64,000 nt of DNA from Ostreococcus mediterraneus (GCA_012295225.1 WMKK01000016.1:2037-66036); one strand, 5' to 3'. Numbered from the stretch's first letter, positions 46,729 to 59,468 are shown. Notes: generated by a model from the sequence alone, not told the origin. Numbers and translations: made by a program.

Positions 46729-49519
46729 ATGGGCACCAAGCTCGGCAAGCGCACGAAGAAGTTTACAAAGAAACATCTCGACGGTGAGCTCCGCCGCCGC
46801 AAAGTGGCCAAGGTTAAACGAAATCGCGCTTTAGGCGATGCGCGTAAGCGTCGAGCGCGCGGCGATGACGACGGTACGCATAGATGTGATGCGCATGCGC
46901 GCGTGTGCGCGGTGTCGGAGGCGCGGCGACGCGCGACGAGGACGCGTGCGGCGGTTGAGCCGCGCGCGCGAGGCGACGGCTGCGGCGGCTGGACGCGGGC
47001 GCTCGCGCGGGACGTCGCTGTATGTGCGCGCGGCGCGATCGCGCGCGATTGCGCGTTGACGATGTGCGTGTTGAGGTTTTGACTGACGTTGTGTACGCGT
47101 TGACGCGCGATCGGGTGCGGGTGTAGATTCTCAAGACTCTGGTGCAGAGGACGAGGACGAGGAGGTTTCGGGCGACGACGTCGAAGCGGATGGAAAGAAA
47201 CGTTTAGAGGACATGTCCATCGATGAGTTCTTGAATCAAAGTGATTACGACGATGAGGATGATGATGAGGAGGAGAGTGATGGCGAGGACGAGGACGATG
47301 CGAGTGAGGAGGAGGGTGGTTCGGATTCCGACGAGGAGGACGAGGAGGAACCGGAATCGGAATCCGACGAGGAAGATGCGTCGGAGTCTGACGAGGATGT
47401 CATCAAGATGAATAAAGAAACGGCGGGATTGAAAAAGGCCGCGAGCTCACACAAGGCGGAGCTTGAAAAGTTAAAGGAAACTGATCCTGAGTTTTATGAG
47501 TTTTTAAAAGAGGAGGATGAAGAGTTGCTCGATTTCGACGACGACGACGACGAAGACGACGATCTTTCGGATGACGAAGACGGAGAAGACGACGACGATG
47601 ACGCGAGAAAGAAGAAGAAGAAGAAAACGCGCACTATTACGAGTGAAATTGTGCAAAAGTTGTGCGATAATGCCGAAGGTGGACAATCACTCGGTGGCGC
47701 CAAGGCGTTGCTTCAAGCGTACCGCGCGGCGTGTCATTACGGCGACGACGAGAACGATGGCGACGAAGCGAGCGTTCGATTAGCTTCATCTAGTGCGTTT
47801 CACGAGCTTGTACAGTACACGCTGTCAAACGGAGACGACATTCTTCGCGGCTTGCTCGGTGTCGACGCGGAGACGGAGAATCAAGACGCGACGCGAGGCT
47901 TCAAGCCGCACGCCAACGCTCGGTGGAAAAAAGTTGAACCTCTGGCCAAGTCTTTCATAGGTAACACTTTGCATTTACTCGGCAACTTGACCGATGCAGA
48001 AATGACGGGCATGGTGCTCCGTCGACTGAATGTGTCTACGCCGTTCATGGCGACGTTTGAGCGTTTGACCAAGCGCGTCACGCGCGTCGCGTTGCACTGC
48101 TTTGGGAGCGGCGAACCATCCGTACGCGTACAGTCCATTTTACTTTTGCGCGCCATGGCGGTGACGTTACCGCCACCCGCGCTTGAACGCATTGCAAAGG
48201 GTGTTTATAGAACGTTTGCGTCAAACGCAAAATTCGTCAACGCCGACTCGGTGGAACATATTGCGTTCATGTCGACGTGCGTCGTGGAAATCTTTGGCCT
48301 CGACCACGCGCAGTCGTACCCGCTGGCGTTTACGTACATCCGGCAACTCGCGTCGCTCCTTCGCGGAGCGTTAACCGCAAAGAGCAAGGAGGCGTTTAGA
48401 AATGTTTATTGCTGGCAGTACGTCAATTGCTTGGAATGCTGGGAACGCGTGTTGAGCGCGCACGCCAAGGAGGAATCGTCGGCGTTGCGCCCGCTCGTGT
48501 ACCCGTTGGCCCAAGTCGCCCTCGGCGCCGCGCGTTTGCTTCCGTCTGCGCGTTACGCCCCGCTTCGTTTACGCTTGGTGACGTTATTAAACCGCTTAGG
48601 CGCGAGCACGGGGAGATTCATCCCCATCGCGCCCTTATTGATGGAATTGCTCACCTTTAGCGAGCTCACCAAGCCGCCGCTCAGCGTCAAGTCGCACCCG
48701 CCGGATTTCACCCTCGTCTTGCGCCTCGCCAAACAAGATTTGCGCATTCCCGGCGTGCAGGATGTCATCGTAGAATCCACCATGGAAGCACTCGCCGAGC
48801 ACTTGCATCAAAATGCCTATTCGCCGGCGTTTCCTGAGCTCGCGCACATCCCCACGCGCGAGTTGAAGAAATTTACAAAGACGATTACGGTGACGAGGTT
48901 TCGTAAGGCGGCACGCGCGGTGATTGAAGCCGCCGAGCGCACGAGCGATTGGGTCATTCGTAAACGCGATGCAGTGGATTTTGCACCCAAGGATTTAGCA
49001 AAGGTTGAAAACTTTTTACGCGAGGAAAAGGCGGAGAATAAGGCGCCGATTTCGCGTTTGACGAAGACGCTGCACGAAAAGGCGGCGCAACGCGTGGCGG
49101 CTCAACAAGCGACGGAGGTGACGATGACGCGGAATAAGAAGGGGTCTACGGGTGCGTCTGATAGCGAGGATGATGAAAACGTCGACGACGACGACGACGA
49201 CGACGATGATGATGATGATGAAGGCGGACGCGGGGGCGGAGGAGATAGCGATGACGACGAAGACGCGGATGAATTCGGTGACGACGACAGCGACTCTGAC
49301 CTCATCATTGACGGCGACGAGGCGCTAGCAGAAATGAAGGCCAGAAAGCGCGCCGCGTCCTCTGCGAGTGATCACGACGCCTTACGAGGCGACAACGACG
49401 TCGTTGAAGATTTCCAACTCTCCGACGACAGCGAGGACGAAAGCGACGAAGAGCCAAAGGCGAGCAAGCGACGGTCGGCGTCGGCGGCGGCTTCCACAAA
49501 GAAAAAGCGTCGGTACTAG
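46729..49519 (+). CDS. NOC2: NOC2, nucleolar ribosome-export factor (two exons)
   Basis: I read exon 1 as 46729-46873 and exon 2 as 47127-49519, 2538 bases, 845 residues. Exon 1 encodes MGTKLGKRTKKFTKKHL, the conserved NOC2 N-terminus, in a separate frame from exon 2, which carries RLEDMSIDEFLNQSD and the rest. The proposed donor is GTACGC at 46874; GTAAGC at 46844 is also in phase. The intron has a TGACTGAC branch site near 47080, and the acceptor is GTAG at 47123-47126. The protein has acidic runs, ETDPEFYEFLKEEDEELL, and the NOC2 helical core (about 315-690: RVQSILLLRAMA, FVNADSVEHIAFMSTCVVE, RNVYCWQYVNCLECWERVL). It exports and matures 60S precursors with NOC1 and NOC3. Confidence 0.85.
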
Positions 49520-49706
49520 AGTTAAAATCCGTTTGCAACATCATTGACACACACACAAGACAAGACAAGACGCGAGACAGCCGCTGCCGCCGCGCCGCCG
49601 TCGCTGCCGCCGCGTCTCCTCGCCTTCCAAAAAGTCCCTTCGTCTTCCCTCTCAAAAAAAACGCCCAAACGCGGGCGTCGCGCCTCATTCTTCCCCTCGC
49701 GCCCAA

Positions 49707-51125
49707 ATGCGTCTCCGCGACGCACTCGCCATCTTCACCGCCTTCACACTCGTCGTCTCCATCCCCGTCACCACCACCGCCGCATGGCTCCCTGACGCAA
49801 CCGCCATCCAACATCACAGCCGCGCGCTGCTCGGCTCGGCGGAGACCATCGAAGAAACGTACGGATGCCTCATCGAATCCCTCAACTGTAAACCCGGATT
49901 CAACTGGCAGATCATCTGCGACAAGCGTAACGCACAAAATGCCAGCGAATGTACGTGTCAGTGGTGCGCCGCGTACTGTTCGGTGGTGGAAGAGACGAAT
50001 TATCAGTGCGGTTGGTACCCGTGCCTGGTGGACCCGGAAGGGATGTGGATTGAACAGGATTTCGGCTGCGGATGTCGCGTCGGAAACAGCACGTACGACC
50101 GCGACACAAACTGCGATTGCCGAGGCATTGGTACGAGCGATATTGGGTGTGGATGCGGGCATAATTGTATGCCGAATCCACCGCCGAATCCGCCGCCGAG
50201 TCCGCCGTCGAGTCCGCCGCCGCCGAATCCGCCGCCGAATCCACCGCCGAGTCCGCCGCCGCCGAATCCGCCGTCGAGTCCACCGCCGAATCCGCCGCCG
50301 CCGAATTCGCCGCCGAATCCGCCGCCGCCGAATCCGCCACCGAATCCCGCGCCGCCGAAACCGACGCGCGAGGATCGCATCGTGCGCGCGACAGCGACGC
50401 TCGTCGGCGCGCGCTCGAGCGCGTTCGGTGAAAGCTACCGTCGTGGGTTTCGTGCCGCCATCGCCAGCGTCGTTGGGACGATTGATGCTGATGCAGTCGA
50501 TATCATTAGCGTCGCCGACGTGTACGCGAAGAAGCGCCGCCGAAGACGATTATTGACCAATGGACCCGTCGGGAGCGCCGCCGTCGACGTCGAGTACGCG
50601 GTGTACATTTACGATGATGTCAATGTCGATAATGACACGAGCTCGTCGACATCGGCGGCGGCTGTGGCGAGGCTGACGAACATTTCATCCGCGCTGCGCT
50701 CGGCGCCGCTCGGGGATGCGCTTCGAGCGCAAGGATTAACCGACGTGACATCCGCGTCGACGACGGTTCGCGCGCTCGCGGTGCCGCCGCCGCCGCCGCC
50801 ACCGAATGCGCCCACGGATGTCGCGTTCGTCGGCGATGGCACCGGCGATGGGCTCGAGAGTCAAGTCCCGGCGCGGCCAGATTTCACCGTCGAAAGGCTC
50901 GCGGGGTTGTTCTCCGGCGCCGCCGCGATGTTGCTCGGTTCGCTGGCGTACCAGTACCGCGGTGACATTAAAGCCTACTTGATTGAAAGACACCAGAGAC
51001 GACGCCGTCGACGGTCGTCGTCGTCAACGCCGTCGTCGTCGCCGTCGTCGTTAAAGATGCCGCGCGCGTCGAATGCGGACGGGGACGCGGCGAGCGCGTT
51101 TCTTCATAGCGCCGCGGGATTGTAA
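49707..51125 (+). CDS. Secreted or surface single-pass protein with proline-rich stalk
   Basis: 472 residues. A signal peptide (MRLRDALAIFTAFTLVVSI to about residue 26) precedes a cysteine-rich domain of about 120 residues with many CxC and CxxC pairs (CTCQWCAAYC, CGCRVGN, CDCRG, CGCGHNC). A stalk of about 65 residues made of PNPPPSPP/PPPPNPP units follows, like extensin or pherophorin hydroxyproline stalks. Next comes a globular region of about 140 residues (FGESYRRGFRAAIASVVG, DIISVADV, RRRRRLL, VDVEYAVYIYDD), a second polyproline patch, one transmembrane helix (LAGLFSGAAAMLLGSLAYQY) and a basic cytoplasmic tail. The alga is thought to be wall-less, so this is a candidate surface glycoprotein. 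Function unknown. Confidence 0.75.
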   Translation: MRLRDALAIFTAFTLVVSIPVTTTAAWLPDATAIQHHSRALLGSAETIEETYGCLIESLNCKPGFNWQIICDKRNAQNASECTCQWCAAYCSVVEETNYQCGWYPCLVDPEGMWIEQDFGCGCRVGNSTYDRDTNCDCRGIGTSDIGCGCGHNCMPNPPPNPPPSPPSSPPPPNPPPNPPPSPPPPNPPSSPPPNPPPPNSPPNPPPPNPPPNPAPPKPTREDRIVRATATLVGARSSAFGESYRRGFRAAIASVVGTIDADAVDIISVADVYAKKRRRRRLLTNGPVGSAAVDVEYAVYIYDDVNVDNDTSSSTSAAAVARLTNISSALRSAPLGDALRAQGLTDVTSASTTVRALAVPPPPPPPNAPTDVAFVGDGTGDGLESQVPARPDFTVERLAGLFSGAAAMLLGSLAYQYRGDIKAYLIERHQRRRRRRSSSSTPSSSPSSLKMPRASNADGDAASAFLHSAAGL

Positions 51126-51368
51126 AGCCGAGCCGTCATGTAATGTAACGCATTTATACTCAGTAGGTACGAGTACGGTACGCGAGAGTCAACGTGAGAA
51201 TGAAAATGAATTGAATTACAAAGTACGGATGAGTGTGCTTCTTGTGTGTGGTGGTGACGTGGGACGCGACGCGTCGCGTTGTGTCGTCGTCCAAAGAATA
51301 TCCGAAGAAAAAAAATAATGATATATGGTACAGTACTGTACTGTTTCTGTTTACTGTTTAAAGCGCGC

Positions 51369-54300
51369 TCACTCGCCGCCGCGACGTCGATTATTCGCAC
51401 CCATGGTGGCAAGAATTTCTTCCGGGGCGACATCCGCCGTCGCGGCTGTCGTCGCCGTCGCTACCGTCGTCATGGGCGCCGGCGCCGTAAACGCGGCGGT
51501 TGGAATCCCGCCGGCGGGAGGAAATCGTCCCGCCATAGTCGCGAACCAGCCGTGCGGATTGACGTGGGCGTAGGACGTCGCCGGATGCTGCGCGTGAAGC
51601 CCGAACGCTGGTGTCGCCGGCGCGAGATGTCCGAATGGATTGAGTCGCGCAGCGGTGGGCACGAATGCGCTCGACGCCATCGTCGCGCGGTTGACGGCGG
51701 GCATCCAGCCCTGCGCCGACGCCGCGCTCGCGCCCGACGCTTGCGGCCGAGCGCCGCTGCCGCTCTGCGTGCCGCTCGTCGACGGCGCCACGCTGGCTGG
51801 CATTGTCGTTTTACTCATCACGCCGTGTGCACCGCTCGGCGTCGCCACCGCCGCGGCGTTAAAGCCCATGCCTTGCAATTCGCTCATCCACTGTTGCATG
51901 AGTTGATGCTGCGTTGCTTGCACGCTCGCGAGCGTCGCCCCGGGCGCGCCGCCATCTCCAACTCTCGTCGCCGTGGACATTGAATTCCCACCAGTGGCGC
52001 CACCCGAGCCATCCGAGCCATCCGAGCCACCCGAGCCACCCGAGCCACCCGAGCCACCCGAGCCAGAGTCGTTGGAATCGTTGGAGCCGCGCGAGCGTCG
52101 GGCGAGCTTCATCGTCTTGACTTGTTCGCTCACCTCGCGCACGAGGGCGCTGGCGAGAAACGGAAGCTGCGTGGAAATGAGAGATGAAATCTCGCGCTGC
52201 GTCAAACCTTGCGCGACGGCGGCGGAAGCGACGGCAGAGATGGAAATACCGATGCGCCATCCGGTGGTTTTGGCCAACGTGACGGCGATTTCGACAGCTT
52301 CAGAGCTGTGACCGAGCGCGTTGAGGACGATTGAGGCGACATCCTCACCCGCGCGTGAAGCCACCAATCCAGCGTTATTCGCCGCATGGTCGACGTCGAA
52401 ACCGACGACTTGGGTCATGAGAGTTAGAATTGCGCGTTGCATGCCGCTTTGGGCGTTTGCAGATGCGCTTTGGGCGTTTGCGCCGGGCAGGGGTGGGGCA
52501 CCGACGGCGGCGGCGGTTGGGCCGCGGTCGACGTCGACGAGTCTGTACTCGTCATCGTCGTCGTCGCCGCCGCCGCCGCCTTCCCGCATTGGGCGGTCTT
52601 TGCGGCGGCCGCTACCCTTGGGTAAATTACGCAGCGTACCACCTTCGGTCCAGTAGCGTTGACACGAGCGGCAGTAATGTCGCGGTTGACTCAACACGCC
52701 GTTGTTGTAGTAGCAAAAGCGCGTCTGTTCAGATCCGCAACGCGCGCACGGCAAATGCGAGCCTTCACCCGATGGTTTGTCGTCGTGTGCCTTGTCTGTC
52801 GCCTTGGTCACACCCGACGTCTTTTCCACCTTGATACTGGGAAGATTCGATGTCGTCTTCATCGTCGCGCCGCCGCCTTGACCCGCTCGCGCGGGCGATT
52901 TCAACGCAGTCGCAGTCGGTGCTTCAAGTTTACCATCTGTACCGCTTTTACCACCCCCAACGCCGTCTTGTCGCGCTACGTCGCGCTTATCCATCGTGCT
53001 TTTCTCCTCTCCTTGCCTAGACGCGTCGCTTGAACCGTCATTGGAATTATCATTCGAGCCGTCGGCGGAGGTGCGCTTGCCGTCGGCGCCGCCGCCGCTC
53101 CCCGTCGTCATCATCGGCGTCGCTCCATTCGAGCCGTCTACGCCCGTCGTGCCTCCAGCCGTGACGGCCGCGCCTTCACCACTCGTCGTCGTCGTCGTCG
53201 TTGGACGCTTGGAACGATTATCCGGACCAGCGCGCGCGGCGCCGTAATACTCGGAAGCCTTTTCGTTGCCCGAATCCCCGCTCGATCTGGCGTCGGGATC
53301 TCTATCACTATTCGACCCTTTACGCCCATTCTGATCGTCGCTGCCTTCATTTGACCCCGCATGCGCGGCATCGCCTGAATCAGTATCCGTCGATGTCGAC
53401 GGCGTTTGATGTCGCTTGACGCCGTGCGGCGCGCCGCCGTCGCCGCCGCCGCCATCCGCGGCTTGGCCCGCGACATCCCCAGTCACCACCCGACGCCTGA
53501 TATCCTCCACACACATCGTCGGCGATATATGCATCATCTCAAGCACCTGTGCGAGTTTACTCAATGACGTCGGTTTGTCAACGTACCCGTCGAATGATTC
53601 ACACTCCGATCGAGCCTTGATTTCCTCCTCGGGAATGCTCGTCACGGCGATGATGGGCATGCGCTTCCACGCCTGCTTTTGCTCCATCGCGCGAATCTCA
53701 TTCACCGCCGAGTACCCATCCATCACAGGCATCATCAAATCCATCAAAATCCCCTGAATCCCCGCGTGATTTTCGCCATACAGTTTCACCGCCTCCTCGC
53801 CCTGACCCGCCTCCATGATGTTATACCCGAGTCGCCCGAGCTGCGAGCCGGAAATTTTCCGACAACTCGCCACGTCGTCCACAACCATGAGCGATTTCCC
53901 ATGCATCAACGGCGTGATGTCCACCCGACGTCCACGCCCAGTATCATACGTCACCGCAGCAACAGTCGTCGTATCACCATCATACCCTCGTTCGCCATCG
54001 CGAACGCGACTCTCGTCGTTGGCTGAACTCGTCGACGCCGGCGCGTCCTCGCGCGTCGGCGTCAGCCCCGCCGCGCTCCGCCGCGTCGCCCGCGTCGGCG
54101 CCGCCACTCGCACCGCCATCGGCCCATCACTCTCACGGCTCGGTAACCGTCCTTCGGCGCGTAACAACACCAACGCCTCGCTCACCTGTACGACATTAAA
54201 AACCAAACCAAACGCGCATCCGTCAGTCTGCTGACTGGGCAACCCCAACCCCAAACCCATCGTGAATCACGCCGCCGCTCGCTCGCTCGCTCGCACGCAC

Positions 54301-54537
54301 CTTATTCAACGCGAACGCCCCCGTGCGATGCGGGTCAACGACGCGAGATAATTTCTCCATCATATCCCCATCGCTCGCGTCCACGTGCGCGCCGAGCGCG
54401 CGCGCCAAGACGCCCACGCGCGCCGTGGGCACGCGCGCATTCGACCCCATGGCGCGGAACGCGCCCGCGACTTCGCGCGCGCTCGGTGACACCCCAGCGA
54501 CGTCCGCGGCGGCGTCATCCGCGCGTGCGCGAGACAT
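51369..54537 (-). CDS. EF-hand-like / receiver / DOF zinc-finger fusion transcription factor (two exons)
   Basis: Exon 1 is 54537-54301 and exon 2 is 54185-51369; the 115-bp intron has donor GTGCGTG, a GACTGAC branch site and an ACAG acceptor, phase 0. The protein has 1017 residues. About 20-90 align with a degenerate EF-hand pair ([10 protein letters not shown], then [20 protein letters not shown]). About 174-294 is a complete receiver domain: DD at 182-183, phosphoacceptor Asp 228 ([11 protein letters not shown]), Thr 261 and Lys 283. A long disordered linker leads to a DOF zinc finger at 559-605 (C-x2-C-x21-C-x2-[18 protein letters not shown]). A helical region of about 110 residues and a Met/Pro/Ala-rich tail follow. 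It should bind AAAG-type sites under phosphorelay control; that is inference. Confidence 0.88.
51990..52073 (-). repeat. Gly-Gly-Ser coding nonamer repeat
   Basis: About eight consecutive near-identical CCATCCGAG/CCACCCGAG units encode (G-G/D-S)n in the DOF fusion protein, after the helical region. Likely a flexible linker and a strain-variable site. Confidence 0.8.
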
Positions 54538-54960
54538 AATTAATCACCAACGCGTCACCGCGCTCGACGCCCGTCGCCCGTCGCCCGTCGCGTCGGCGTC
54601 CCGAGCGCGCGCGCGCGCCGCGACCGTCGCGCCAAAAAGCGCTTTTTCGCGACGCGCGCCGAATGAATGAATCGAATGAATCGATCCCCGCGACGCCGCC
54701 GTCGCGCGAACGTCGTCACGCGCGTTCACGCGATGCGATACGATGCGATGTAACCGAACACAGTCGTGTCTTTGACGTCGTCCGTCGTCCGTCGTCCGTC
54801 GTCACGCGCCGCGTGCAATGCGGACCCTCGCGACGTCGCGGTCGAACGCTTTTTATGGATATACAATAAAACGCAGATCGCGCGACGTGATCTCGTACTC
54901 GAGCATATCGCACGCCCATGTGCGCGCGCGCGCGTCGTTCGATCGAGAGACACCCGCGCG

Positions 54961-54984
54961 CGCGATCGCGATCGCGATCGCGAC
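54961..54984. repeat. CGATCG-type palindromic hexamer repeat
   Basis: Four consecutive units of the GATCGC type, each self-complementary, lie upstream of the arginyl-tRNA synthetase gene. Confidence 0.8.
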
Positions 54985-55074
54985 CACGAATGTCCCGCGG
55001 TTTCCTTGGCCACGAGACGTTGACGGGGTATACGTATTCGAGACGTACGTTGTGCTGTGTGGGGTATTTATATC

Positions 55075-55240
55075 GTGTGATATACATGGTACCGGAGGTA
55101 TGTGTAGTATTGAGTAGGTATTAAGGGTATATACTGTGGATATGGTATATTTATGGTGTGTGATATACATGGTGCGGGGGGCATGCGTCGTGTATTGAGT
55201 GAGTATACGAAGTATGCATACGTATGTCAAAGTCTGACAT
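55075..55240. repeat. 83-bp imperfect tandem duplication in AT-rich DNA
   Basis: GTGTGATATACATGGT occurs at 55075-55090 and again at 55158-55173, 83 bp apart. Both copies are followed by a GGGG/CCGG-type block, then ATTGAGTGAG or ATTGAGTAGG and TATA-rich sequence. The copies have clearly diverged outside the core. Confidence 0.7.
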
Positions 55241-55467
55241 TGGTGGCGCGTCATGTTTTGGAGTTATGTTTCCATACTAACTAACACCGAAGGGTATATA
55301 ACGTGTATGCATATGTATGTCGCCTGCGCCGGGGGCATGTAAAACCACGATGACGGATTTTCTTGTTTTTGCCCTGCGCCGCCGAGCCCCGGCGTCCTCG
55401 GTCGCATCGCCGCACACGTCGCCCGTTCGCGACCGACGCCCGCGGACGACGACGGGGGTCGAGCATC

Positions 55468-57867
55468 ATGGCGCCCACCGCGTTCACCCCGCGCGCCGAT
55501 CCGTTGCGCGAGCTCTTGGACGCGGTGGATGACGAGCTCGCGGCGTACGTGCGGCGCAAGTTTCCCGATGAAGCTCGAGAGAGTTTCCCTCGCGCCGTGC
55601 GCACGAAAGCCGCGGATTGCTGCGTGCAATGGGCGCAGTTTGCATCGAAGCGGAAGATGAATCCGGCGGCGCTCGCGATGGAGGTGGCGACGGAGTTTCA
55701 GGCGGAGTTGGACGCGCGCGCGAATGCTGGGGAGACGCGAGGGACGATCGTGTCGTGCGCGGCGGCTGGAGTGTACTTGAACATGTCTTTGAACCGTCCG
55801 AAGGTGTTTGAGATGGCGTTGCGTAGTGTGGCGAGTCAGGGCGAGACGTTTGGGCACACGGATGCGGCCAAGGGGAAGCGGGTGATTATTGAGCACACGT
55901 CGTCCAACCCGAACGCGCCGTTGCACATAGGCAACTTGAGAAACGTTATGATCGGCGCTCACTTGGCGCGATTGATGAAGGCGTGTGGACACGATGCGAA
56001 AGAGGCGTTTTATGTCAATGATTTGGGTGCGCAAATCGGTTTGACGGCGTTGGCGTACACGCGAGTGTACGACAAGTTGGAGCCGTACATGAAGATTGAC
56101 CACTGGATCGGCGCCATGTACGCGGTGATGAATACGTGCCAAGAGTTGCAACAAGTTGGCGTCAAGCCTGGTGATCTCGAGGTGCGTGCGGTGTTTTGAT
56201 GCTCTAGTCCAGTCGAAATTTCGAGCCCAACCGACAACGGCTATGATTAATGTGTTTTTTAACTCTCTTTCTTACGTTTACACCGTGGAGAAAAACCATA
56301 TTCACCTCTGACAATATGAGCCGTCTTTACTAGCGAAGACGTGTGTACAATCGCGCGACATGAAATCGTGTACTGACTGTGTTATTTTCTTTCGTGTGTC
56401 ATTCATATTGTATCACAGGATGCGTGCAAGGCGGGTAAAGACGCCGTAGACGCGTTGATGCAAAAGTCGCTCGCCGCCGTCGCCGGGGATGAAAAGAAAA
56501 CCAAGGGCGTCGAAGAGTACTTTGACATTTACCAAGATTTGCGCGAACGCTTTGAAAAGATGATGATCGTCATGCTCGAAGACATTCGCACGATTGATGA
56601 CATCAAGGTTGAGGCGGGTAAATTGAACTTGGCGTACGAACAGCAAGAGCCGTGGGCGATTAAAATTTTCCGCAAAATGGTGTGCGATTGCTTGACGGGC
56701 GTGCAGCAAACGCTGAGTACGTACGGCGTGCAGCACGATCGATTTGACTTTGAATCTGAGCTCGGCTGGGAGGGTTCGAACGCCAAGGTGTTGGAAATCA
56801 TGCAAAATAGCGACTATTACGTGCCGCAGACGCAGTGCAACGACAAGGGCGTGCCGCAAGGCGCGTACTTGGACATGTCTGGGTTCATCACCGACATGGG
56901 ATTTAAAATTGGCAAGGGCGGGTACCAAAAAGATTACCCACCGCTGTACGTGTTGCGCCCCGACGGGTCGACGCTGTACACCTACCGTGACATTGTGTAT
57001 TCGTTCAAAAAAGCGTCAATGAGCGATTTGATTTTGAATATTATTTGCAGTGAGCAAGACTTGGCGCAACAAAAGGTTTCGCTCGCGATGGCGATGATGA
57101 ACCCCGAGATGGAGGGGCGACAATACCACTTGTCATACGACTTGGTGAAATTAACCACGGGTAAGATGAGCGGTCGACGAGGGCGTTATCTGTTAGCCGA
57201 TGACTTGTACGATGACTTGAAGACGGTCATTCGTGAAAAGATGGAGAAAAAGTACAAGGAAAAGGGTGAAGACGTCTCCAAGGAAATGTTCGACGAGGTG
57301 ACGCACGAAGTGAGCACGGCGGCGATGAAGTACGCGTTGTTGTCGGTGTCATGCATGACGCAAATCAACTTTGATATCGCCAAGATTACCGACTTTGAAG
57401 ACGCGTCGGCGCCGTTCATCTTGTACAACTCTACGCGTTTGACGTCTGTCATTCGCAAGTTTGAAGAGCGCTCGGCGCCTGGCGGTCCGTTGCCCGAATT
57501 ATGCTCTCTCGACGACGTCGACTACACCAAGCTCGACGATGACCGCGAATGGGCGTTATTATTAGACTTTGTCTTGCCCTTCGCGTCGATGATTTGCGAC
57601 TCCGCCATGCCGCCGTTACCCAAACCGCCCGCCTTGCCCTCCTACGGCATGCACCGCGTGTGCGACTTCTTGAACATGTTCGTCCGCGCCTTGAGCGGTT
57701 ACTACGGCCCCGCTGGCGTTCGCATCTTACCCGTGCAGTCTCAGCTCGACCAAGGCTTCACCGACTTTGCCGCCATGCACGCGCGCGTGCACGCCTGCAA
57801 GGCGTTCAAGCAAGTCATCGACAACGGCTTGCGCTTGCTCATGATTGAACCTCTCGAACGCATGTAA
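55468..57867 (+). CDS. RARS: Arginyl-tRNA synthetase (two exons)
   Basis: Exon 1 is 55468-56181 and exon 2 is 56419-57867, with a 237-bp AT-richer intron (donor GTGCGTG, CTGAC branch, ACAG acceptor, phase 0), giving 720 residues. The join reads KPGDLE then DACKAGKDAVDAL. The class I HIGH motif is in SSNPNAPLHIGNLRNVMIG, followed by YVNDLGAQIGL. The KMSKS position reads TGKMSGRRGRYLLADDL, the eukaryotic ArgRS variant. The C-terminus ends with the anticodon-binding helical domain (DQGFTDFAAMHARVHACK). The N-terminus has the usual additional domain and no clear transit peptide from this ATG; an organellar form could use upstream sequence. Confidence 0.92.
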
Positions 57868-58085
57868 TGCTTCATCACACGTCTTCAAAAATGCTTTTCG
57901 CACCACGCACGTATGCGCTGTGTCCACCAGCGACGCCCAATCGTCGACCCGAGCGACGGTCCGCCCGCGCCCGCGCGCCCAGCGACATGTCACGCCACCA
58001 ATGTATACACGCGCCACATCACCCAACGCCCGATCGCAGACCCCCGCAGACGTCCTTCCACGACGCGCGAAAGGAGACAGTCGCG

Positions 58086-59243
<1,158 letters not shown>

Positions 59244-59468
59244 TCGGGAACTCAATTGCGTCGAGAGCCGCCGCTGCGAAGTGGGCGCATCGAGTAGTTA
59301 GCAATACACGTGCGTGTGTGGTTTTCATTTAGCCGAGTGACTTGTAATGGTGAACTATACACGTATATGGCACGAAAATGTCTCAGAAGATTAACGCGTT
59401 TTGTACTCGTCATCATGAAGAAGAAGAAATATCTATTTCATATCTAGGAGCTGTCGTTGTTCCAATAC

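Larger units (their letters stand above)
54538..55467. promoter_or_regulatory. Largest intergenic region (930 bp), divergent promoter with repeats
   Basis: This lies between the DOF fusion and the arginyl-tRNA synthetase. The left half is GC-rich with an ATCGCG hexamer run at 54961-54984 and near-tandem TCGTCCG units at 54780-54803. The right half (about 55020-55330) is strongly AT-rich for this genome and contains an 83-bp tandem duplication. No convincing coding frame or tRNA was found. The frame of the synthetase stays open upstream to about 55363 but only from TTG. Confidence 0.5.

Noticed and set aside
45521-46834. 437-codon frame antisense to the TUG-type UBX gene
   Set aside because: UBX and UBL motifs are clear on the minus strand; this is a shadow frame crossing the divergent promoter.
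47060-47126. GTGCGTG donor for the NOC2 intron
   Set aside because: It matches the local donor consensus but leaves the reading frame out of phase with exon 2, and the sequence before it does not look coding.
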